Below, piece by piece: positions 1 to 9,986 of a stretch of DNA of 64,000 nucleotides. Origin of the DNA: Duganella radicis (lineage in GTDB: Bacteria > Pseudomonadota > Gammaproteobacteria > Burkholderiales > Burkholderiaceae_D); assembly GCF_009720825.1 (NCBI RefSeq), contig NZ_WNKY01000002.1, forward strand, positions 248,001 through 312,000, written 5' to 3'. Positions within the stretch are counted from its first letter, which is position 1, and the number at the start of each line of letters is the position of its first letter. Under the pieces are notes generated by a model that worked only from the letters and a program-made list of their open reading frames with translations, was not told the DNA's origin and did no database searches. A program made the translations under genes and the position numbers.

Positions 1-135
1 TGCTTCAAATTCCTCACGGAGCGAAGCTATCTGGGCAGTCACGACAAGTTCGTGTGCCTTTAGTTCGCCAGTAAACCTTGCGACCGTAGCGTCCAGTCTG
101 GCGTCCATATAGTCTTTGTCGGCGATGGAGTTCAT
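1..135 (-). CDS. Small coiled-coil-like hypothetical protein, 3' part outside window
   Basis: An open reading frame of 45 codons starts at an ATG at 135 and runs off the left edge without a stop. The visible peptide (start MNSIADKDYMDARLDATVAR) is rich in alternating charged and hydrophobic residues, as in short coiled-coil membrane-associated proteins that begin with a similar K/D-DYxDA segment. A GGAG sits just upstream of the ATG. Function is unknown and the C-terminal part, which would show any membrane helix, is not in the window. Confidence 0.55.
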   Translation of the reverse strand, partial: MNSIADKDYMDARLDATVARFTGELKAHELVVTAQIASLREEFEA

Positions 136-191
136 CGCTCCATATTCTGCCCACTCATCGCACCTGTCAATGCAGGCACTTTTGACGTGGA

Positions 192-560
192 TCAGGTCAG
201 GCTGCTCAGGTATCGGTTCAGGTGATCGAAGTTGAGCGGCTTGGAGAAATGCTGGGTGAAGCCGGCGGCAACGGCCTTTTTGGCGGAGTCGCGGTCGGCG
301 GAACCGGTCAGCGCGATGATCGGCACCGCCTGCGCGCCAGGCATGCGGCGGATGGCGCGCACGGCGCCAAAGCCGTCCATCCACGGCATGCCCAAGTCCA
401 TGATAATCGCCTTCGGCATGGCCTCACGCACCCAGTCGCAAGCCTCGTAGCCGTTATGGGCGGCAGCGGTTTCATAGCCATGGCACTGCAACAGCGCCGA
501 CAGCGACTCCACCACATCGACATTATCGTCCACCACCAGAACCTGTTTTGCGCTCGCCAT
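192..560 (-). CDS. Stand-alone response regulator receiver protein
   Basis: A 122-residue protein that is only a CheY-like receiver domain, with no output domain. The acidic pair is D11/D12, the phospho-acceptor aspartate is D55 (in MDLGMP), and the conserved threonine and lysine of the switch are T85 and K107 (SKPL). I start it at the ATG at 560 because GTGAGG lies just upstream as a ribosome binding site; a GTG at 572 would add four residues. No histidine kinase is adjacent, so its partner and target are unknown. Single-domain receivers usually act in phosphorelays or bind a partner protein. Confidence 0.85.
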   Translation of the reverse strand: MASAKQVLVVDDNVDVVESLSALLQCHGYETAAAHNGYEACDWVREAMPKAIIMDLGMPWMDGFGAVRAIRRMPGAQAVPIIALTGSADRDSAKKAVAAGFTQHFSKPLNFDHLNRYLSSLT

Positions 561-636
561 GATATGCCTCACATTGTTGGGATTTATGAGGCCATCGTAG
601 CAACGGCTGAGCTAACCGTATGTTCGCTAGCGCACC

Positions 637-1110
637 TTATCCACGCACAGCCGCCTCAATTTTGGCCACGTCGATCTTGCGCATCTCCATCATGGCGGTG
701 AAAGCGCGCTTGGCGACCTCGCCACCCTGCTTCATGGCGTCGGTCAGCACGCGCGGGGTGATCTGCCACGACAGGCCCCACTTGTCCTTGCACCAGCCGC
801 AGGCGCTTTCGGCGCCGCCATTGCCGACGATGGCATTCCAATAGCGGTCGGTTTCTTCCTGGTCGTCGGTGGAAATCTGGAACGAGAAGGCTTCGCTTTG
901 CTTGAAGGTGCTGCCGCCGTTGAGACCCAGGCAAGGAATGCCCAGCACCGTGAATTCAACGGTGAGCGCTTGTCCGGCTTTACCGCCGGGGAAATCGGTC
1001 GGTGCGCGGTGCACGGCGCCGACGCTGCTATCCGGGAAAACGCTGGCGTAGAAATTGGCTGCCGCCTCAGCGTCATGGTCGTACCACAGGCAGATCGTGT
1101 TTTTGCTCAT
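637..1110 (-). CDS. VOC-superfamily protein, PhnB type
   Basis: A 157-residue soluble protein of the vicinal oxygen chelate fold, in the PhnB/3-demethylubiquinone methyltransferase-like subgroup. Typical segments are the N-terminal LWYDHDAEAAANFY, the central FQISTDDQEETDRYWNAI and the GWCKDKWGLSWQITP block. Members of this group are widespread single-domain proteins and mostly lack a proven reaction, so I do not assign one. It lies 90 bases downstream of the GH3 gene on the same strand, separated by a hairpin, and is probably its own transcription unit. Confidence 0.8.
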   Translation of the reverse strand: MSKNTICLWYDHDAEAAANFYASVFPDSSVGAVHRAPTDFPGGKAGQALTVEFTVLGIPCLGLNGGSTFKQSEAFSFQISTDDQEETDRYWNAIVGNGGAESACGWCKDKWGLSWQITPRVLTDAMKQGGEVAKRAFTAMMEMRKIDVAKIEAAVRG

Positions 1111-1128
1111 CGTCCCTCTCCTCTGTTC

Positions 1129-1164
1129 GCCGCCCGGGCAGCCGGAATGGCTGCCGGAGCGGCG
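1129..1164. repeat. Inverted repeat between GH3 and the VOC gene
   Basis: A nested stem-loop with an inner perfect 7-bp stem GGCAGCC/GGCTGCC and outer GCCG/CGGC pairs. It lies between the end of the xylose operon and the next minus-strand gene. There is no T-tract on the minus strand after it, so it is not a classical intrinsic terminator. It may stabilise the 3' end of the operon transcript. Confidence 0.4.
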
Positions 1165-1199
1165 ATTTTACAGCGAAGAGGTCACGCGGGGCACACCGC

Positions 1200-3575
1200 T
1201 TAGCTGACCATCAGCTTGACGGACTTCAGGTTCACGCTATCCGGACCGGCGTGGATGGTGAAACTGCCCGGCTCCACCACGCGCTTCATCTCGGTGTTGT
1301 AGAACCACAGATCCGAAGGCTTGATGTCGAAGCTCAGCGTGCGCTTTTCGCCCGGTTGCAGGGTGACGCGCCTGAAGGCCTTCAGTTCCAGCACCGGACG
1401 CGTGACGGAGCTGACGTCGTCGCGGATGTAGATCTGTACCACTTCGTCGCCGGTGCGCTTGCCGGTATTGGTCACGTCCACTTCCACCTTGGTCGACTCG
1501 TTGACGCCGATGCTGGCCTTGGCCAGGCGTGGTTCGGAAATAGCGAAGGTGGTATAGCTCAGGCCAAAGCCGAACGGATACAGCGGCTTGGTCGAACCGT
1601 CGATGTAGCCGCGGCGCGCCGATGGCTTGTGGTTGTAGAAGATCGGCAGTTGTCCGACGCTGCGCGCGATCGACACCGGCAGCTTGCCGCCCGGGTTGGC
1701 GCGGCCGAACAGCAGGTCGGCCGCCGCATAGCCGGTTTCCTGGCCCATATACCAGCCTTCGATAATCGCATCGGCTTTTTCCGCCAGCAGGTTGATCGAC
1801 AGCGGACGTCCGTTCAGCAAGAACACCACGGTCGGTTTGCCCAGCGCGAAGATGGCGCGCGCCAGATCGTTCTGCTGGCCCATCAGGTCCAGCGACTCGC
1901 GGTCGCCCAGGTGGTTGTCGGCCCAGGCTTCGCGGCTGGTCTGCTCATTGTCGCCGAGGACCATGATGATGGTGTCGGCCGATTTGGCCGCTTCCACCGC
2001 TTCCGCGATCAGCTTCGCATTCACCTCCGGTGGCGTGAACTTGATCTCGTCGGCGCCCCACACGCGGCTTTCGGTGATGCGCACACCTTCCGAGTACGCC
2101 AGCGAGAAGCCTTGCGCCTTGGCCTCGGCTTGCAGGCCGTCGTGGATCGACACCACGTGGCGCGGAATGTCCGAGTAGCCGCCAATAGGCGTATCCTTGG
2201 CGTGGGTACCGATCAGCAGCACCTTGCCGACTTTCTTGCCATCCAGCGGCAGCACGCCCTTGTCGTTCTTCAGCAGCACCGGCGTGCGGGTCGCGGCCAG
2301 GCGCGCCAGCGCCACGGCGTCCGGGGTGGCGGTCAGGCTGTCGGCGGCGTTGGCGTCCACGTACGGTTGCTCGAACAGGCCGGATTGGAACTTCATGGTC
2401 AGGATGCGCCGCACCACCACGTTGATCTCCGCCTCGGAAACGCGCTTTTCCTTCACCAGCGCGCCCAATTCCTTGTAGGCCAGGCCGTCCGGGGTTTCCA
2501 CGTCCACGCCGGCCTTGATGGCGCGCAGCGCGGCTTCTTTCGGCGTGGCCGCCAGCTTGTGGCGCGTGATCAGTTCATTGATGCCGAAGTAGTCGGACAC
2601 GGTGATGCCCTTGAAGCCCCACTCCTCGCGCAGCACCTTGTGCAGCAGCCAGTGGCTGGCGTGCGACGGTACGCCGCCGATCTCGTTATACGACGGCATG
2701 ACGCAACCGACATTGGTTTCCTTGATGGCCTTTTCAAACGGCGGGAAGAAATCCTCGCGCAGGGTGCGCTCGCTGACTTCCGCCGGGCCGATGTTGGTGC
2801 CGCTTTCCGGCTGGCCGTGGCCCGTCATGTGCTTGAGCGTGACGAATACCTTGTCCTTGCCCAGTTTTGGGCTGGTGCCGGCAAAGCCGATGATGGCGGC
2901 CTTGCCGATTTCGCCGCACAGATATGGGTCTTCACCATAGGTTTCCTCGATACGGCCCCAGCGCGGCTCGCGCGCCACGTCCACCACCGGCGCCAATGCC
3001 AGGTTGGCGCCGCGCACGCGCATCTCGCGCGCCGCCACGCTGAAGATTTTGGTGGTCAGGTCGGTGTCGAACGAGGAAGCGATGCCGATCGCCTGCGGGA
3101 AGCAGGTGGCATCGCGCGCCACGTAGCCGTGCAACGCTTCCTCGTGCATGAACATCGGGATGCCGAGGCGGGTCTGTTCCACCGCCCATTTCTGGGCGGC
3201 GTTGACGTAGATGGCGGTTTCCAGCGCATTGCGATTCTTCACGCCGCCGGTGTCGCCGGCGCCGGCGGCCTGGCCCAGCTGGCGGTCCGACGGACGGGCG
3301 ATCATGCCCAGGCCATTCGGGTAAGCCTTCTGTGCCTTGTCCGCCGAGAACTCGCCCTTGGCATCCTGCATTTCCGTTTTGGCCTGCCAAGTGCACAGCA
3401 TCTGTGCGATCTTCTCTTCCAGCGTCATGCGGCCCAGCAGATCGTCCACCCGTTTTTCCACCGGCAGCGCGGGATTCTTGTACGGCGCTTGCGCGTTGGC
3501 GGCAAACGCCGGCAGCACGGTCATCCCGGCCAGGCCGGTCATCGAAGTCAGGAACTGCCTACGGTTGTTGGTCAT
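1200..3575 (-). CDS. Exported GH3 beta-xylosidase/beta-glucosidase
   Basis: A 791-residue family 3 glycoside hydrolase. I start it at the ATG at 3575, which gives a twin-arginine signal peptide (TNNRRQFLTS, then AFAANAQA); open sequence further upstream is noncoding or xylH. The catalytic nucleophile is D328 in TVSDYFG and the substrate-binding KH pair is at 248-249. The GH3_C domain and a C-terminal fibronectin III-like domain follow. It is the last gene of the xylose operon, 29 bases after xylH, so removal of terminal xylose from xylo-oligosaccharides in the periplasm is the likely role. Family membership alone cannot separate xylosidase from glucosidase activity. Confidence 0.9.
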   Translation of the reverse strand: MTNNRRQFLTSMTGLAGMTVLPAFAANAQAPYKNPALPVEKRVDDLLGRMTLEEKIAQMLCTWQAKTEMQDAKGEFSADKAQKAYPNGLGMIARPSDRQLGQAAGAGDTGGVKNRNALETAIYVNAAQKWAVEQTRLGIPMFMHEEALHGYVARDATCFPQAIGIASSFDTDLTTKIFSVAAREMRVRGANLALAPVVDVAREPRWGRIEETYGEDPYLCGEIGKAAIIGFAGTSPKLGKDKVFVTLKHMTGHGQPESGTNIGPAEVSERTLREDFFPPFEKAIKETNVGCVMPSYNEIGGVPSHASHWLLHKVLREEWGFKGITVSDYFGINELITRHKLAATPKEAALRAIKAGVDVETPDGLAYKELGALVKEKRVSEAEINVVVRRILTMKFQSGLFEQPYVDANAADSLTATPDAVALARLAATRTPVLLKNDKGVLPLDGKKVGKVLLIGTHAKDTPIGGYSDIPRHVVSIHDGLQAEAKAQGFSLAYSEGVRITESRVWGADEIKFTPPEVNAKLIAEAVEAAKSADTIIMVLGDNEQTSREAWADNHLGDRESLDLMGQQNDLARAIFALGKPTVVFLLNGRPLSINLLAEKADAIIEGWYMGQETGYAAADLLFGRANPGGKLPVSIARSVGQLPIFYNHKPSARRGYIDGSTKPLYPFGFGLSYTTFAISEPRLAKASIGVNESTKVEVDVTNTGKRTGDEVVQIYIRDDVSSVTRPVLELKAFRRVTLQPGEKRTLSFDIKPSDLWFYNTEMKRVVEPGSFTIHAGPDSVNLKSVKLMVS

Positions 3576-3604
3576 GCAATGTCTCCTTGTTGGATTATTT
3601 TGTT

Positions 3605-4744
3605 TTATCGTTTGCCTGCGCGGGTGCTGACGTCCACCCACACCGCCAGCGTCAGGATGGCGCCCTTGACGATCATCTGCCAGTACGTGTCCACGTCCAG
3701 CATCGACATGCCGTTGTCCAGCGAGGCCATGACCAGCGCGCCAATCAGCGCGCCGTGCACGGTGCCGGAGCCGCCGCGCATCGAGGTGCCGCCGATGAAG
3801 CAGGCCGCGATCGCATCCAGCTCGCCGGAGGTGCCGGCCGATGGCGACCCCGCCGCCAGACGCGCCGTGTTCACCAGGCCAGCCAGTGCGCACATCAGGC
3901 CCATGATGCCGAAGATCCAGAGCTTGATCGATTTGACGTTGATGCCGGACAGGCGGGTGGCCTCCATGTTGGAACCAACCGCGTACACGCGGCGGCCAAA
4001 CACGGTCTGCGTGGTGACGTAGCTGAATACGCCCAGCAGCGCCAGAAGCAGCAGCACCGGCAGCGGAATGCCTTCATACGAGTTGAAGGTGATGACGAAA
4101 GCCGCCAGCACCACGCCCAGGCCTGCCAGCTTGGCGGCGTCGCGCCACATCGGCGCCACGTCCAGCGCGTGGGCGGCGCGGCTGCGGCGCTGCGCGAAGA
4201 TCAGGTAGATGGCCACCACGAACAGCAGGAAGCCCAGCGCGATGCCCAGCGTCGGCGACAGGTAAGCCTGGCCGATGTAGACCATGTCGTCCGATACCGG
4301 TGCGATGGTGGTGCCGCCGGTCACGCCCAGCACAATGCCGCGATACGCCAGCATGCCGCCCAGGCCGACGATGAACGATGGAATGCCCAGGTAGGCGGTC
4401 AGGTAGCCGTTGAACAGGCCAATCACCAGACCCACCACCAGCACCACGATCAGGGTCAGTGGCAATGGCAGGTGGTGCGTGACGTCCAGCACCGCCGCCA
4501 CGCCGCCCAGCAGGCCAAGCAGCGAGCCGACCGACAGATCGATCTCGCCGGCGATAATCACCAGCGACATGCCGCAAGCGACAATGCCGGTAATCGCCAT
4601 CTGGCGCATCAGGTTGGACAGGTTACGCGGGGTGACGAAGCCGCCCTCGGTGTGATAGCTGAAGAAAGCCCAGATCAATGCGACCGCGATCAACAGGGCC
4701 AGCATCTTGTACTGCGTGAACAGCTGTTTCAAATTGAATTTCAT
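3605..4744 (-). CDS. xylH: D-xylose ABC transporter permease XylH
   Basis: A 379-residue hydrophobic permease of the BPD_transp_2/RbsC type with about ten membrane segments. Segments typical of sugar permeases are visible, for example GEIDLSVGSLLGL and the RRVYAVGSN motif. I start it at the ATG at 4744, preceded by TTAGGACT, 14 bases after the xylG stop. Some sugar permeases of this type carry a longer middle loop, seen here around FAQRRSRAAHALDVAP. With XylF and XylG it forms the inner-membrane xylose importer. Confidence 0.93.
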   Translation of the reverse strand: MKFNLKQLFTQYKMLALLIAVALIWAFFSYHTEGGFVTPRNLSNLMRQMAITGIVACGMSLVIIAGEIDLSVGSLLGLLGGVAAVLDVTHHLPLPLTLIVVLVVGLVIGLFNGYLTAYLGIPSFIVGLGGMLAYRGIVLGVTGGTTIAPVSDDMVYIGQAYLSPTLGIALGFLLFVVAIYLIFAQRRSRAAHALDVAPMWRDAAKLAGLGVVLAAFVITFNSYEGIPLPVLLLLALLGVFSYVTTQTVFGRRVYAVGSNMEATRLSGINVKSIKLWIFGIMGLMCALAGLVNTARLAAGSPSAGTSGELDAIAACFIGGTSMRGGSGTVHGALIGALVMASLDNGMSMLDVDTYWQMIVKGAILTLAVWVDVSTRAGKR

Positions 4745-4758
4745 TGGTAGTCCTAATC

Positions 4759-6285
4759 TCAATGCGCCTGGTCCAGCGCCGCCGCCAGTACCGTCTCCTG
4801 GCTCAGGTTATCGTTGACGAAATCGCCGCGCAGCTTGCCCTCGCCGATCACCAGCACGCGGTCGGAGATGCCCAGCACTTCGGCCAGTTCCGACGACACC
4901 ATGATGATGGACATGCCCTCTTTGGCCAGGTTGAAGATCAACTGATAGATCTCGAACTTGGCGCCAACGTCGACGCCGCGCGTCGGTTCATCGAGGATCA
5001 GGATCTTCGGTTTGGTCAGCAGCATCTTGGACAGCACGGCCTTCTGCTGATTACCTCCGGACAGGCCGGTAATCGGCAGGAACGGGCTGGAAGTTTTCAG
5101 CTTGACGCTCTTGATCTCCTGACGGATGGTCGCCAGCTCGGCCTCCTGATCGATGCGGGTGGCGCGCGCGAAGTCGCTCAGCACCGTCAGCGTCATGTTG
5201 TGGCCGACGCCGAGGTCCGGCACGATGCCGTGATGCTTGCGGTCTTCCGGCACCATGGCCAGGCCGTTGCGGATGGCTTTCACCGGCGTGCTGGTATCCA
5301 GCTTGACGCCGTTGAGATATACCTCGGCTTCGCTGGGTCCCGGATAGGCGCCGAAGATGGCCGACACCAGTTCCGTGCGCCCTGCCCCAACCAGGCCGGC
5401 GATACCCAACACCTCGCCCTTGCGCAGCTGGAAGGAGATGTTGTCCACGCGCTTGCGCTCGGGGTTGTCAGCGTCGTAGCAGGTAACGTTGCGGGCTTCG
5501 AAAATCACTTCGCCCGGCGTGTGTTCACGCTTTGGATACAGCTGCGTCATCTCGCGGCCCACCATCTGCGCGATGATGCGGTCGATATTCATCTCCGACA
5601 TCGGCGTGGTGGCGATATGCTGGCCGTCGCGGATGGTGACGATGGTGTCGCAGATATCGGCCACTTCATCCAGCTTGTGCGAGATATAGACGCAGGTGAC
5701 GCCCTTGGCCTTGAGCGAATGGATAATATTCAGCAGCACCTTGATCTCGGCCGCCGTCAGCGAGGACGAAGGCTCGTCCAGGATCAGCAGGCGCGCGTTC
5801 TTGTTCAACGCCTTGGCGATTTCAATCAGCTGCTGGTGGCCGCCGCCGTACTGCTTCACCGGCAGCACCACGTTCACGTCATTGATGTTCAGCTCTTTCA
5901 GCAATTCCTCGGCGCGGCGGTTCATGGCCGCATAGTCCATGCGGCCGCCCGGCAGCGTGATCTCGTTGCCGAGGAAGATATTCTCCGCCACCGATAACTC
6001 AGGCACCAGCATCAGTTCCTGGTGAATGATGACGATGCCCGCAGCTTCGGTTTCGCGGATGGACTGCGCCTGCAAAGGCTTGCCATCCCAGAGAATCTCG
6101 CCGTCCCAGGTGCCGTGCGGGTACACGGCGGACAGCACTTTCATCAGAGTCGACTTGCCGGCGCCGTTCTCGCCGCACAAGCCGGCGCACTCGCCGGCTT
6201 TCAGCTTGATGTCGATGCCGTTCAAGGCGCGCACACCGCCAAATTCCTTGACGATGTTGCGCATTTCCAGAAGATATTCGGCCAT
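4759..6285 (-). CDS. xylG: D-xylose ABC transporter ATP-binding protein XylG
   Basis: A 508-residue tandem ABC ATPase of the sugar importer (CUT2) class. The N-terminal half has a Walker A at about 36-43 (GENGAGKST), a [10 protein letters not shown]-type signature and Walker [12 protein letters not shown]. The C-terminal half has the degenerate Walker [10 protein letters not shown], the signature LSGGNQQK and Walker B ILDEPTRG. It energises xylose uptake at the cytoplasmic face of XylH. It starts 9 bases after the xylF stop, in one operon. Confidence 0.95.
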   Translation of the reverse strand: MAEYLLEMRNIVKEFGGVRALNGIDIKLKAGECAGLCGENGAGKSTLMKVLSAVYPHGTWDGEILWDGKPLQAQSIRETEAAGIVIIHQELMLVPELSVAENIFLGNEITLPGGRMDYAAMNRRAEELLKELNINDVNVVLPVKQYGGGHQQLIEIAKALNKNARLLILDEPSSSLTAAEIKVLLNIIHSLKAKGVTCVYISHKLDEVADICDTIVTIRDGQHIATTPMSEMNIDRIIAQMVGREMTQLYPKREHTPGEVIFEARNVTCYDADNPERKRVDNISFQLRKGEVLGIAGLVGAGRTELVSAIFGAYPGPSEAEVYLNGVKLDTSTPVKAIRNGLAMVPEDRKHHGIVPDLGVGHNMTLTVLSDFARATRIDQEAELATIRQEIKSVKLKTSSPFLPITGLSGGNQQKAVLSKMLLTKPKILILDEPTRGVDVGAKFEIYQLIFNLAKEGMSIIMVSSELAEVLGISDRVLVIGEGKLRGDFVNDNLSQETVLAAALDQAH

Positions 6286-6294
6286 GCTGTTCCC

Positions 6295-7299
6295 TTAGTT
6301 GGCGGTCAGCTGGGCCTTGGTGTAGAAACCGTCGTCGGTCAGCACATTCACGTTCGCCTTGGTCAGCGCGGTCGGCGCCAGCAGCAGCGTGCTGACGTTT
6401 TTCATGCCGTTGTTATAGCTGGCGTTAAAGGCCGGCGCCTCGTTGCGCACCAGCTTGACCGACAGGCGCGCCGCTTCGGTGGCGATCACTTTCAGCGGTT
6501 TGTAGACAGTCATAGCCTGGGTGCCGGCGATCACGCGCTTGACGGCGGCAAGGTCGGCGTCCTGGCCGGAGACCGGCACTTTGCCGGCCAGCTTCTGCGC
6601 CGCCAGCGCCTGGATCGCACCGCCGGCGGTGGCATCGTTGGAGGCCACCACGGCGTCGATCTTGTTGCCGTTGGCGGTCAGCGCGTTTTCCACGATGGAC
6701 AGGGCTTCCGACGCGCTCCAGTCCTTGACCCACTGCTTGCCCACCACCTTGATGTCGCCCTTGTCGATCAGCGGTTGCAGCACTTTCAGCTGGCCTTCGC
6801 GCAGCACCTTGGCGTTGTTGTCGGTCGGCGCGCCGCCCAGCAGGTAGTAGTTACCCTTGGGCTTGATGGCCACCAGGCTGCTGGCTTGCAGCTCGCCGAC
6901 CTTGGCGTTGTCAAAGGAGATGTAGGCGTCGATATCGGCGTTGAGGATCAGGCGGTCGTACGACACCACCTTGATCTTGGCCTTCTTCGCTTCACGCACG
7001 GCGTTGTTCAGCACCGTGGCGTTGTAGGGAACGATGACCAGCACGTCCACGCCGCGCGAGATCAGGTTCTCGATCTGCGAAATCTGGCGCTGCTCGCTGG
7101 CGTCGGCCGACTGCACGTAGACCTTGGCGCCCAGTTTCTCGGCTTCGGCAGTGAAATACTCGCGGTCGCGCGCCCAGCGTTCAAGGCGCAGGTCGTCGAT
7201 CGAGAAACCGATCTTCGGGTTCTTGGCGTCAGCCATCGCGCTGCCTGCGCCCAGTGCCATCATGGCGCCGAGTACGGCGCTGACTACAATCTTCTTCAT
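6295..7299 (-). CDS. xylF: D-xylose-binding periplasmic protein XylF
   Basis: A 334-residue periplasmic binding protein with a Sec signal peptide of about 23 residues ending AGSAMA. It closely resembles enterobacterial XylF across its length: the opening IGFSIDDLRLERW, then GVDVLVIVPYN, YISFDNAKVGELQA and the NALTANGNKIDAVVASNDAT stretch all match that protein rather than RbsB or AraF. This makes xylose the most likely ligand and sets the substrate of the whole operon. It lies 27 bases downstream of the dehydratase gene. Confidence 0.95.
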   Translation of the reverse strand: MKKIVVSAVLGAMMALGAGSAMADAKNPKIGFSIDDLRLERWARDREYFTAEAEKLGAKVYVQSADASEQRQISQIENLISRGVDVLVIVPYNATVLNNAVREAKKAKIKVVSYDRLILNADIDAYISFDNAKVGELQASSLVAIKPKGNYYLLGGAPTDNNAKVLREGQLKVLQPLIDKGDIKVVGKQWVKDWSASEALSIVENALTANGNKIDAVVASNDATAGGAIQALAAQKLAGKVPVSGQDADLAAVKRVIAGTQAMTVYKPLKVIATEAARLSVKLVRNEAPAFNASYNNGMKNVSTLLLAPTALTKANVNVLTDDGFYTKAQLTAN

Positions 7300-7326
7300 G
7301 GTTTTGTCTCCGTATGATTGAATTTT

Positions 7327-9102
7327 TTAGTGATTGTGGCGCGCCAGCTTGTCCCCTACGCCCTGGTACTTGAGCGCCAGTTCCATACAGGCGCCGGTTT
7401 CCATCTGGCCGACGGTGGAGCGGTACAGCTCTTGCCACGGTGTCTGGCTTTCCGGCACCGGCGGAATGCCTTCGGCTTTGCGCTTGGCCAGTTCCTCGTC
7501 GCTGATCAGCATATTGCAGCTGCCTTCGTTCAGATCCACGCGCACCGTGTCGCCGGTGCGAATGTAGGCCAAGCCACCGCCGACAGCGCTTTCCGGGGAG
7601 GCGTTCAGGATCGACGGGCTGTCCGAGGTGCCGGACTGGCGGCCGTCGCCCAGCGTCGGCAGCCAGTTGACACCACGCTTGATGAGGGCATCAGGCGGTT
7701 GCATGTTGACCACTTCCGCCGAACCCGGCCAGCCGATCGGGCCGGCGCCGCGAATCACCAGCATGCAGTTTTCATCGATATTCAGCGATGGATCGTTGAT
7801 GCGGTTGTGGTAGTCGCCCGAACCATCGAACACGATGGCGCGCGATTCGAACACGTTTTCCTGGCCAGGTTTGCTCAGATAGCGCTGGCGGAATTCAGGC
7901 GAGATCACGCTGGTCTTCATGATGGCGAAGTCGAACAGGTTGCCCTTCAGGACGAAGAAGCCCGCGTCTTCCTTCAACGGCGCGTTGAACGGGTAAATCA
8001 CTTCACGGTCGTTGGTCTCGCGGCCTTTCAGGTTTTCCGCCATGGTGGCGCCGGTGACGGTCAGACGGTTGGAGCGCAGCCTGCCCTGCTGTTCCAGTTC
8101 CCACATCACGGCCGGCACGCCGCCCGCGCGGTGGAAGCGCTCACCGAGGAATTTGCCGGACGGCTGCATGTTCAGCAGCAGCGGCACCTTGTGGCCGTAT
8201 TCCATCCAGTCGCTGGATTTCAGCTCAACGCCGGCGTGGCGCGCCATGGCGACGATGTGCTGCTGGGCGTTGGTGGAACCGCCGATGGCGGCGTTGACCA
8301 CAATCGCGTCGAGGAAGGCGTCGCGGTTCAGGATCTGCGATGGACGGATGTCCTGCTTCGCCATCTCGACGATGCGCTTGCCGGTTTCGTAGGCCATTTG
8401 GCCGCGTTCACGGTATGGCGCGGGAATCGCCGAGCAGCCGGTGAGCGACATGCCCAGTGCTTCCGCAATCGCGTTCATGGTCGACGCGGTGCCCATGGTG
8501 TTGCAGTGGCCCGCCGACGGCGCCGAAGCGGCGGCGATTTGCAGGAATTTCTCTTCGTCGATCTTGCCGGCGGCCAGCTGCTTGCGGCCTTTCCAGATGG
8601 CGGCGCCGGAGCCCACCAGTTCACCATCCAGCCAGCCGTCCAGCATAGGACCGCCGGACAGCACGATGGCCGGAATGTCGATGGTGGCGGCAGCCATCAA
8701 CTGCGACGGCGTGGTCTTGTCACAACCGGTGGTCAGCACCACGGCGTCGATCGGATAGCCGTGCAGGATTTCGACCAGGCCCATATACGCCAGGTTGCGG
8801 TCGATGGCGGCGGTGGGACGGCGGCAGTTTTCAAAGATCGGGTGCAGCGGGAATTCCATGGCGATGCCGCCCGCGTCGCGGATGCCGTCGCGCACGCGCT
8901 TGGCCAGCTCCAGGTGGATGCGGTTGCACGGGCTGATATCGCTGCCCGATTGGGCGATGCCGATGATGGGGCGGCCGGAACGCAGTTCCTCCGGCGTGAT
9001 CCCGTAGTTCATGAAACGCTCAAGATACAGCGCGGTCATATCGATGTGGTCCGGATTATCGAACCAGTCCTGCGAACGGTAGCGACGCGATTGGGTGCTC
9101 AT
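7327..9102 (-). CDS. xylD: IlvD/Edd-family sugar-acid dehydratase (D-xylonate dehydratase)
   Basis: A 591-residue iron-sulfur dehydratase of the dihydroxy-acid/phosphogluconate dehydratase family. Cluster cysteines are visible in GSDISPCN, TTGCDKTTP and GHCNTMGTAST. The length and the segment with ENCRRPTAA fit the pentonate dehydratase branch. In the Weimberg route it would turn D-xylonate into 2-keto-3-deoxyxylonate. The placement between a lactonase, a sugar dehydrogenase and xylFGH supports xylonate over arabonate or 2,3-dihydroxy-isovalerate as substrate, but family members can accept several pentonates. Confidence 0.9.
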   Translation of the reverse strand: MSTQSRRYRSQDWFDNPDHIDMTALYLERFMNYGITPEELRSGRPIIGIAQSGSDISPCNRIHLELAKRVRDGIRDAGGIAMEFPLHPIFENCRRPTAAIDRNLAYMGLVEILHGYPIDAVVLTTGCDKTTPSQLMAAATIDIPAIVLSGGPMLDGWLDGELVGSGAAIWKGRKQLAAGKIDEEKFLQIAAASAPSAGHCNTMGTASTMNAIAEALGMSLTGCSAIPAPYRERGQMAYETGKRIVEMAKQDIRPSQILNRDAFLDAIVVNAAIGGSTNAQQHIVAMARHAGVELKSSDWMEYGHKVPLLLNMQPSGKFLGERFHRAGGVPAVMWELEQQGRLRSNRLTVTGATMAENLKGRETNDREVIYPFNAPLKEDAGFFVLKGNLFDFAIMKTSVISPEFRQRYLSKPGQENVFESRAIVFDGSGDYHNRINDPSLNIDENCMLVIRGAGPIGWPGSAEVVNMQPPDALIKRGVNWLPTLGDGRQSGTSDSPSILNASPESAVGGGLAYIRTGDTVRVDLNEGSCNMLISDEELAKRKAEGIPPVPESQTPWQELYRSTVGQMETGACMELALKYQGVGDKLARHNH

Positions 9103-9110
9103 AAAAGTGC

Positions 9111-9986
9111 CTATTCAGGTAAGTACAGATGTTGCAGTTGTCCCGGCGAGGCCACGCGGAAGCGGAAGACGCCTCCAGCCAATGGTTCCCGGCTCAATTC
9201 TTCTTCGGTCAAACCCTTTCGGGCGGTGGTCACAAACACGGTGCGCAAATCCTCGCCGCCGAATGCGACCTTGGTGATATTCGAACACGGCATGGATACG
9301 GTGTCCAGCAACTGGCCCGATGCCGCATAGCGCTCGATGCGGGCGCCGGCGAACAAGCCTACCCACAACGCGCCGTCGGCATCCACCGCCGTGCCGTCCG
9401 GATAGCCGCTGCCCTCGATGCGCACGAAGACGCGCTTGTTGGACAGGTTGCCGCTGTCGTCGATGTCGAACGCGTAGATGGTTTTTTCCAGCGTGTCCGT
9501 GTGGTAGAAGGTGCGGCCGTCCGGGCTGACGCACGGACCGTTGGTGATGACGTAGCCGCCGTCCTTGTGCTGCAAGCCTTCGTTTGCGCTCAGGCGGAAC
9601 AGCGAGCCGCTGGACGCCACTTCGGCGTTGTCCATGGAGCCGAACCACAGCGCGCCGTGGCGGTCCACATAGCCGTCGTTGAGGCGATTACCAGGCAGGT
9701 CGGCTTCCAGCTCCTGGATGGCGGACAGTTCGCCGCTCTCGAACGAGAAGCGCTCGATGCGGCCCGGCAGGCCGCACACGAAGTCGCCGCCATGCATGGG
9801 CAGGGCGAAGCCCACTTCTGCCGGCAGCGTCCAGCTTTGGCGGCGACTGCCGTCTTCCGCGCAGCGGTGGATGGCGCGCTGCTTGATGTCGACGAAGTAC
9901 AGCGCCTTGTCCTCAGGGTGCCATACCGGGCCTTCGCCCAGCGTGGCGGCCAGCGGCCAGATGCACTCAGGCTGGTAGAGGTTCAT
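9111..9986 (-). CDS. xylC: SMP-30/gluconolactonase-family lactonase (xylonolactonase)
   Basis: A 291-residue six-bladed beta-propeller of the SMP-30/regucalcin family. Typical blocks are LGEGPVWHPEDKALYFVDI near the N-terminus, NDGYVDRHGALWFGSMDN in the middle and a late PDGTAVDADGALWVGL; the acid and asparagine residues of these motifs bind the divalent metal. I start it at the ATG at 9986, whose ATGA overlaps the stop of the preceding dehydrogenase gene, which indicates translational coupling. It would hydrolyse xylonolactone to xylonate in the cytoplasm. Confidence 0.88.
   Translation of the reverse strand: MNLYQPECIWPLAATLGEGPVWHPEDKALYFVDIKQRAIHRCAEDGSRRQSWTLPAEVGFALPMHGGDFVCGLPGRIERFSFESGELSAIQELEADLPGNRLNDGYVDRHGALWFGSMDNAEVASSGSLFRLSANEGLQHKDGGYVITNGPCVSPDGRTFYHTDTLEKTIYAFDIDDSGNLSNKRVFVRIEGSGYPDGTAVDADGALWVGLFAGARIERYAASGQLLDTVSMPCSNITKVAFGGEDLRTVFVTTARKGLTEEELSREPLAGGVFRFRVASPGQLQHLYLPE

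Noticed and set aside
1002-4022. Very long plus-strand open frame opposite GH3 and xylH
   Set aside because: It is antisense to two well-supported genes, its translation is rich in arginine, histidine and alanine with no domain, and such frames are usual at this GC content.
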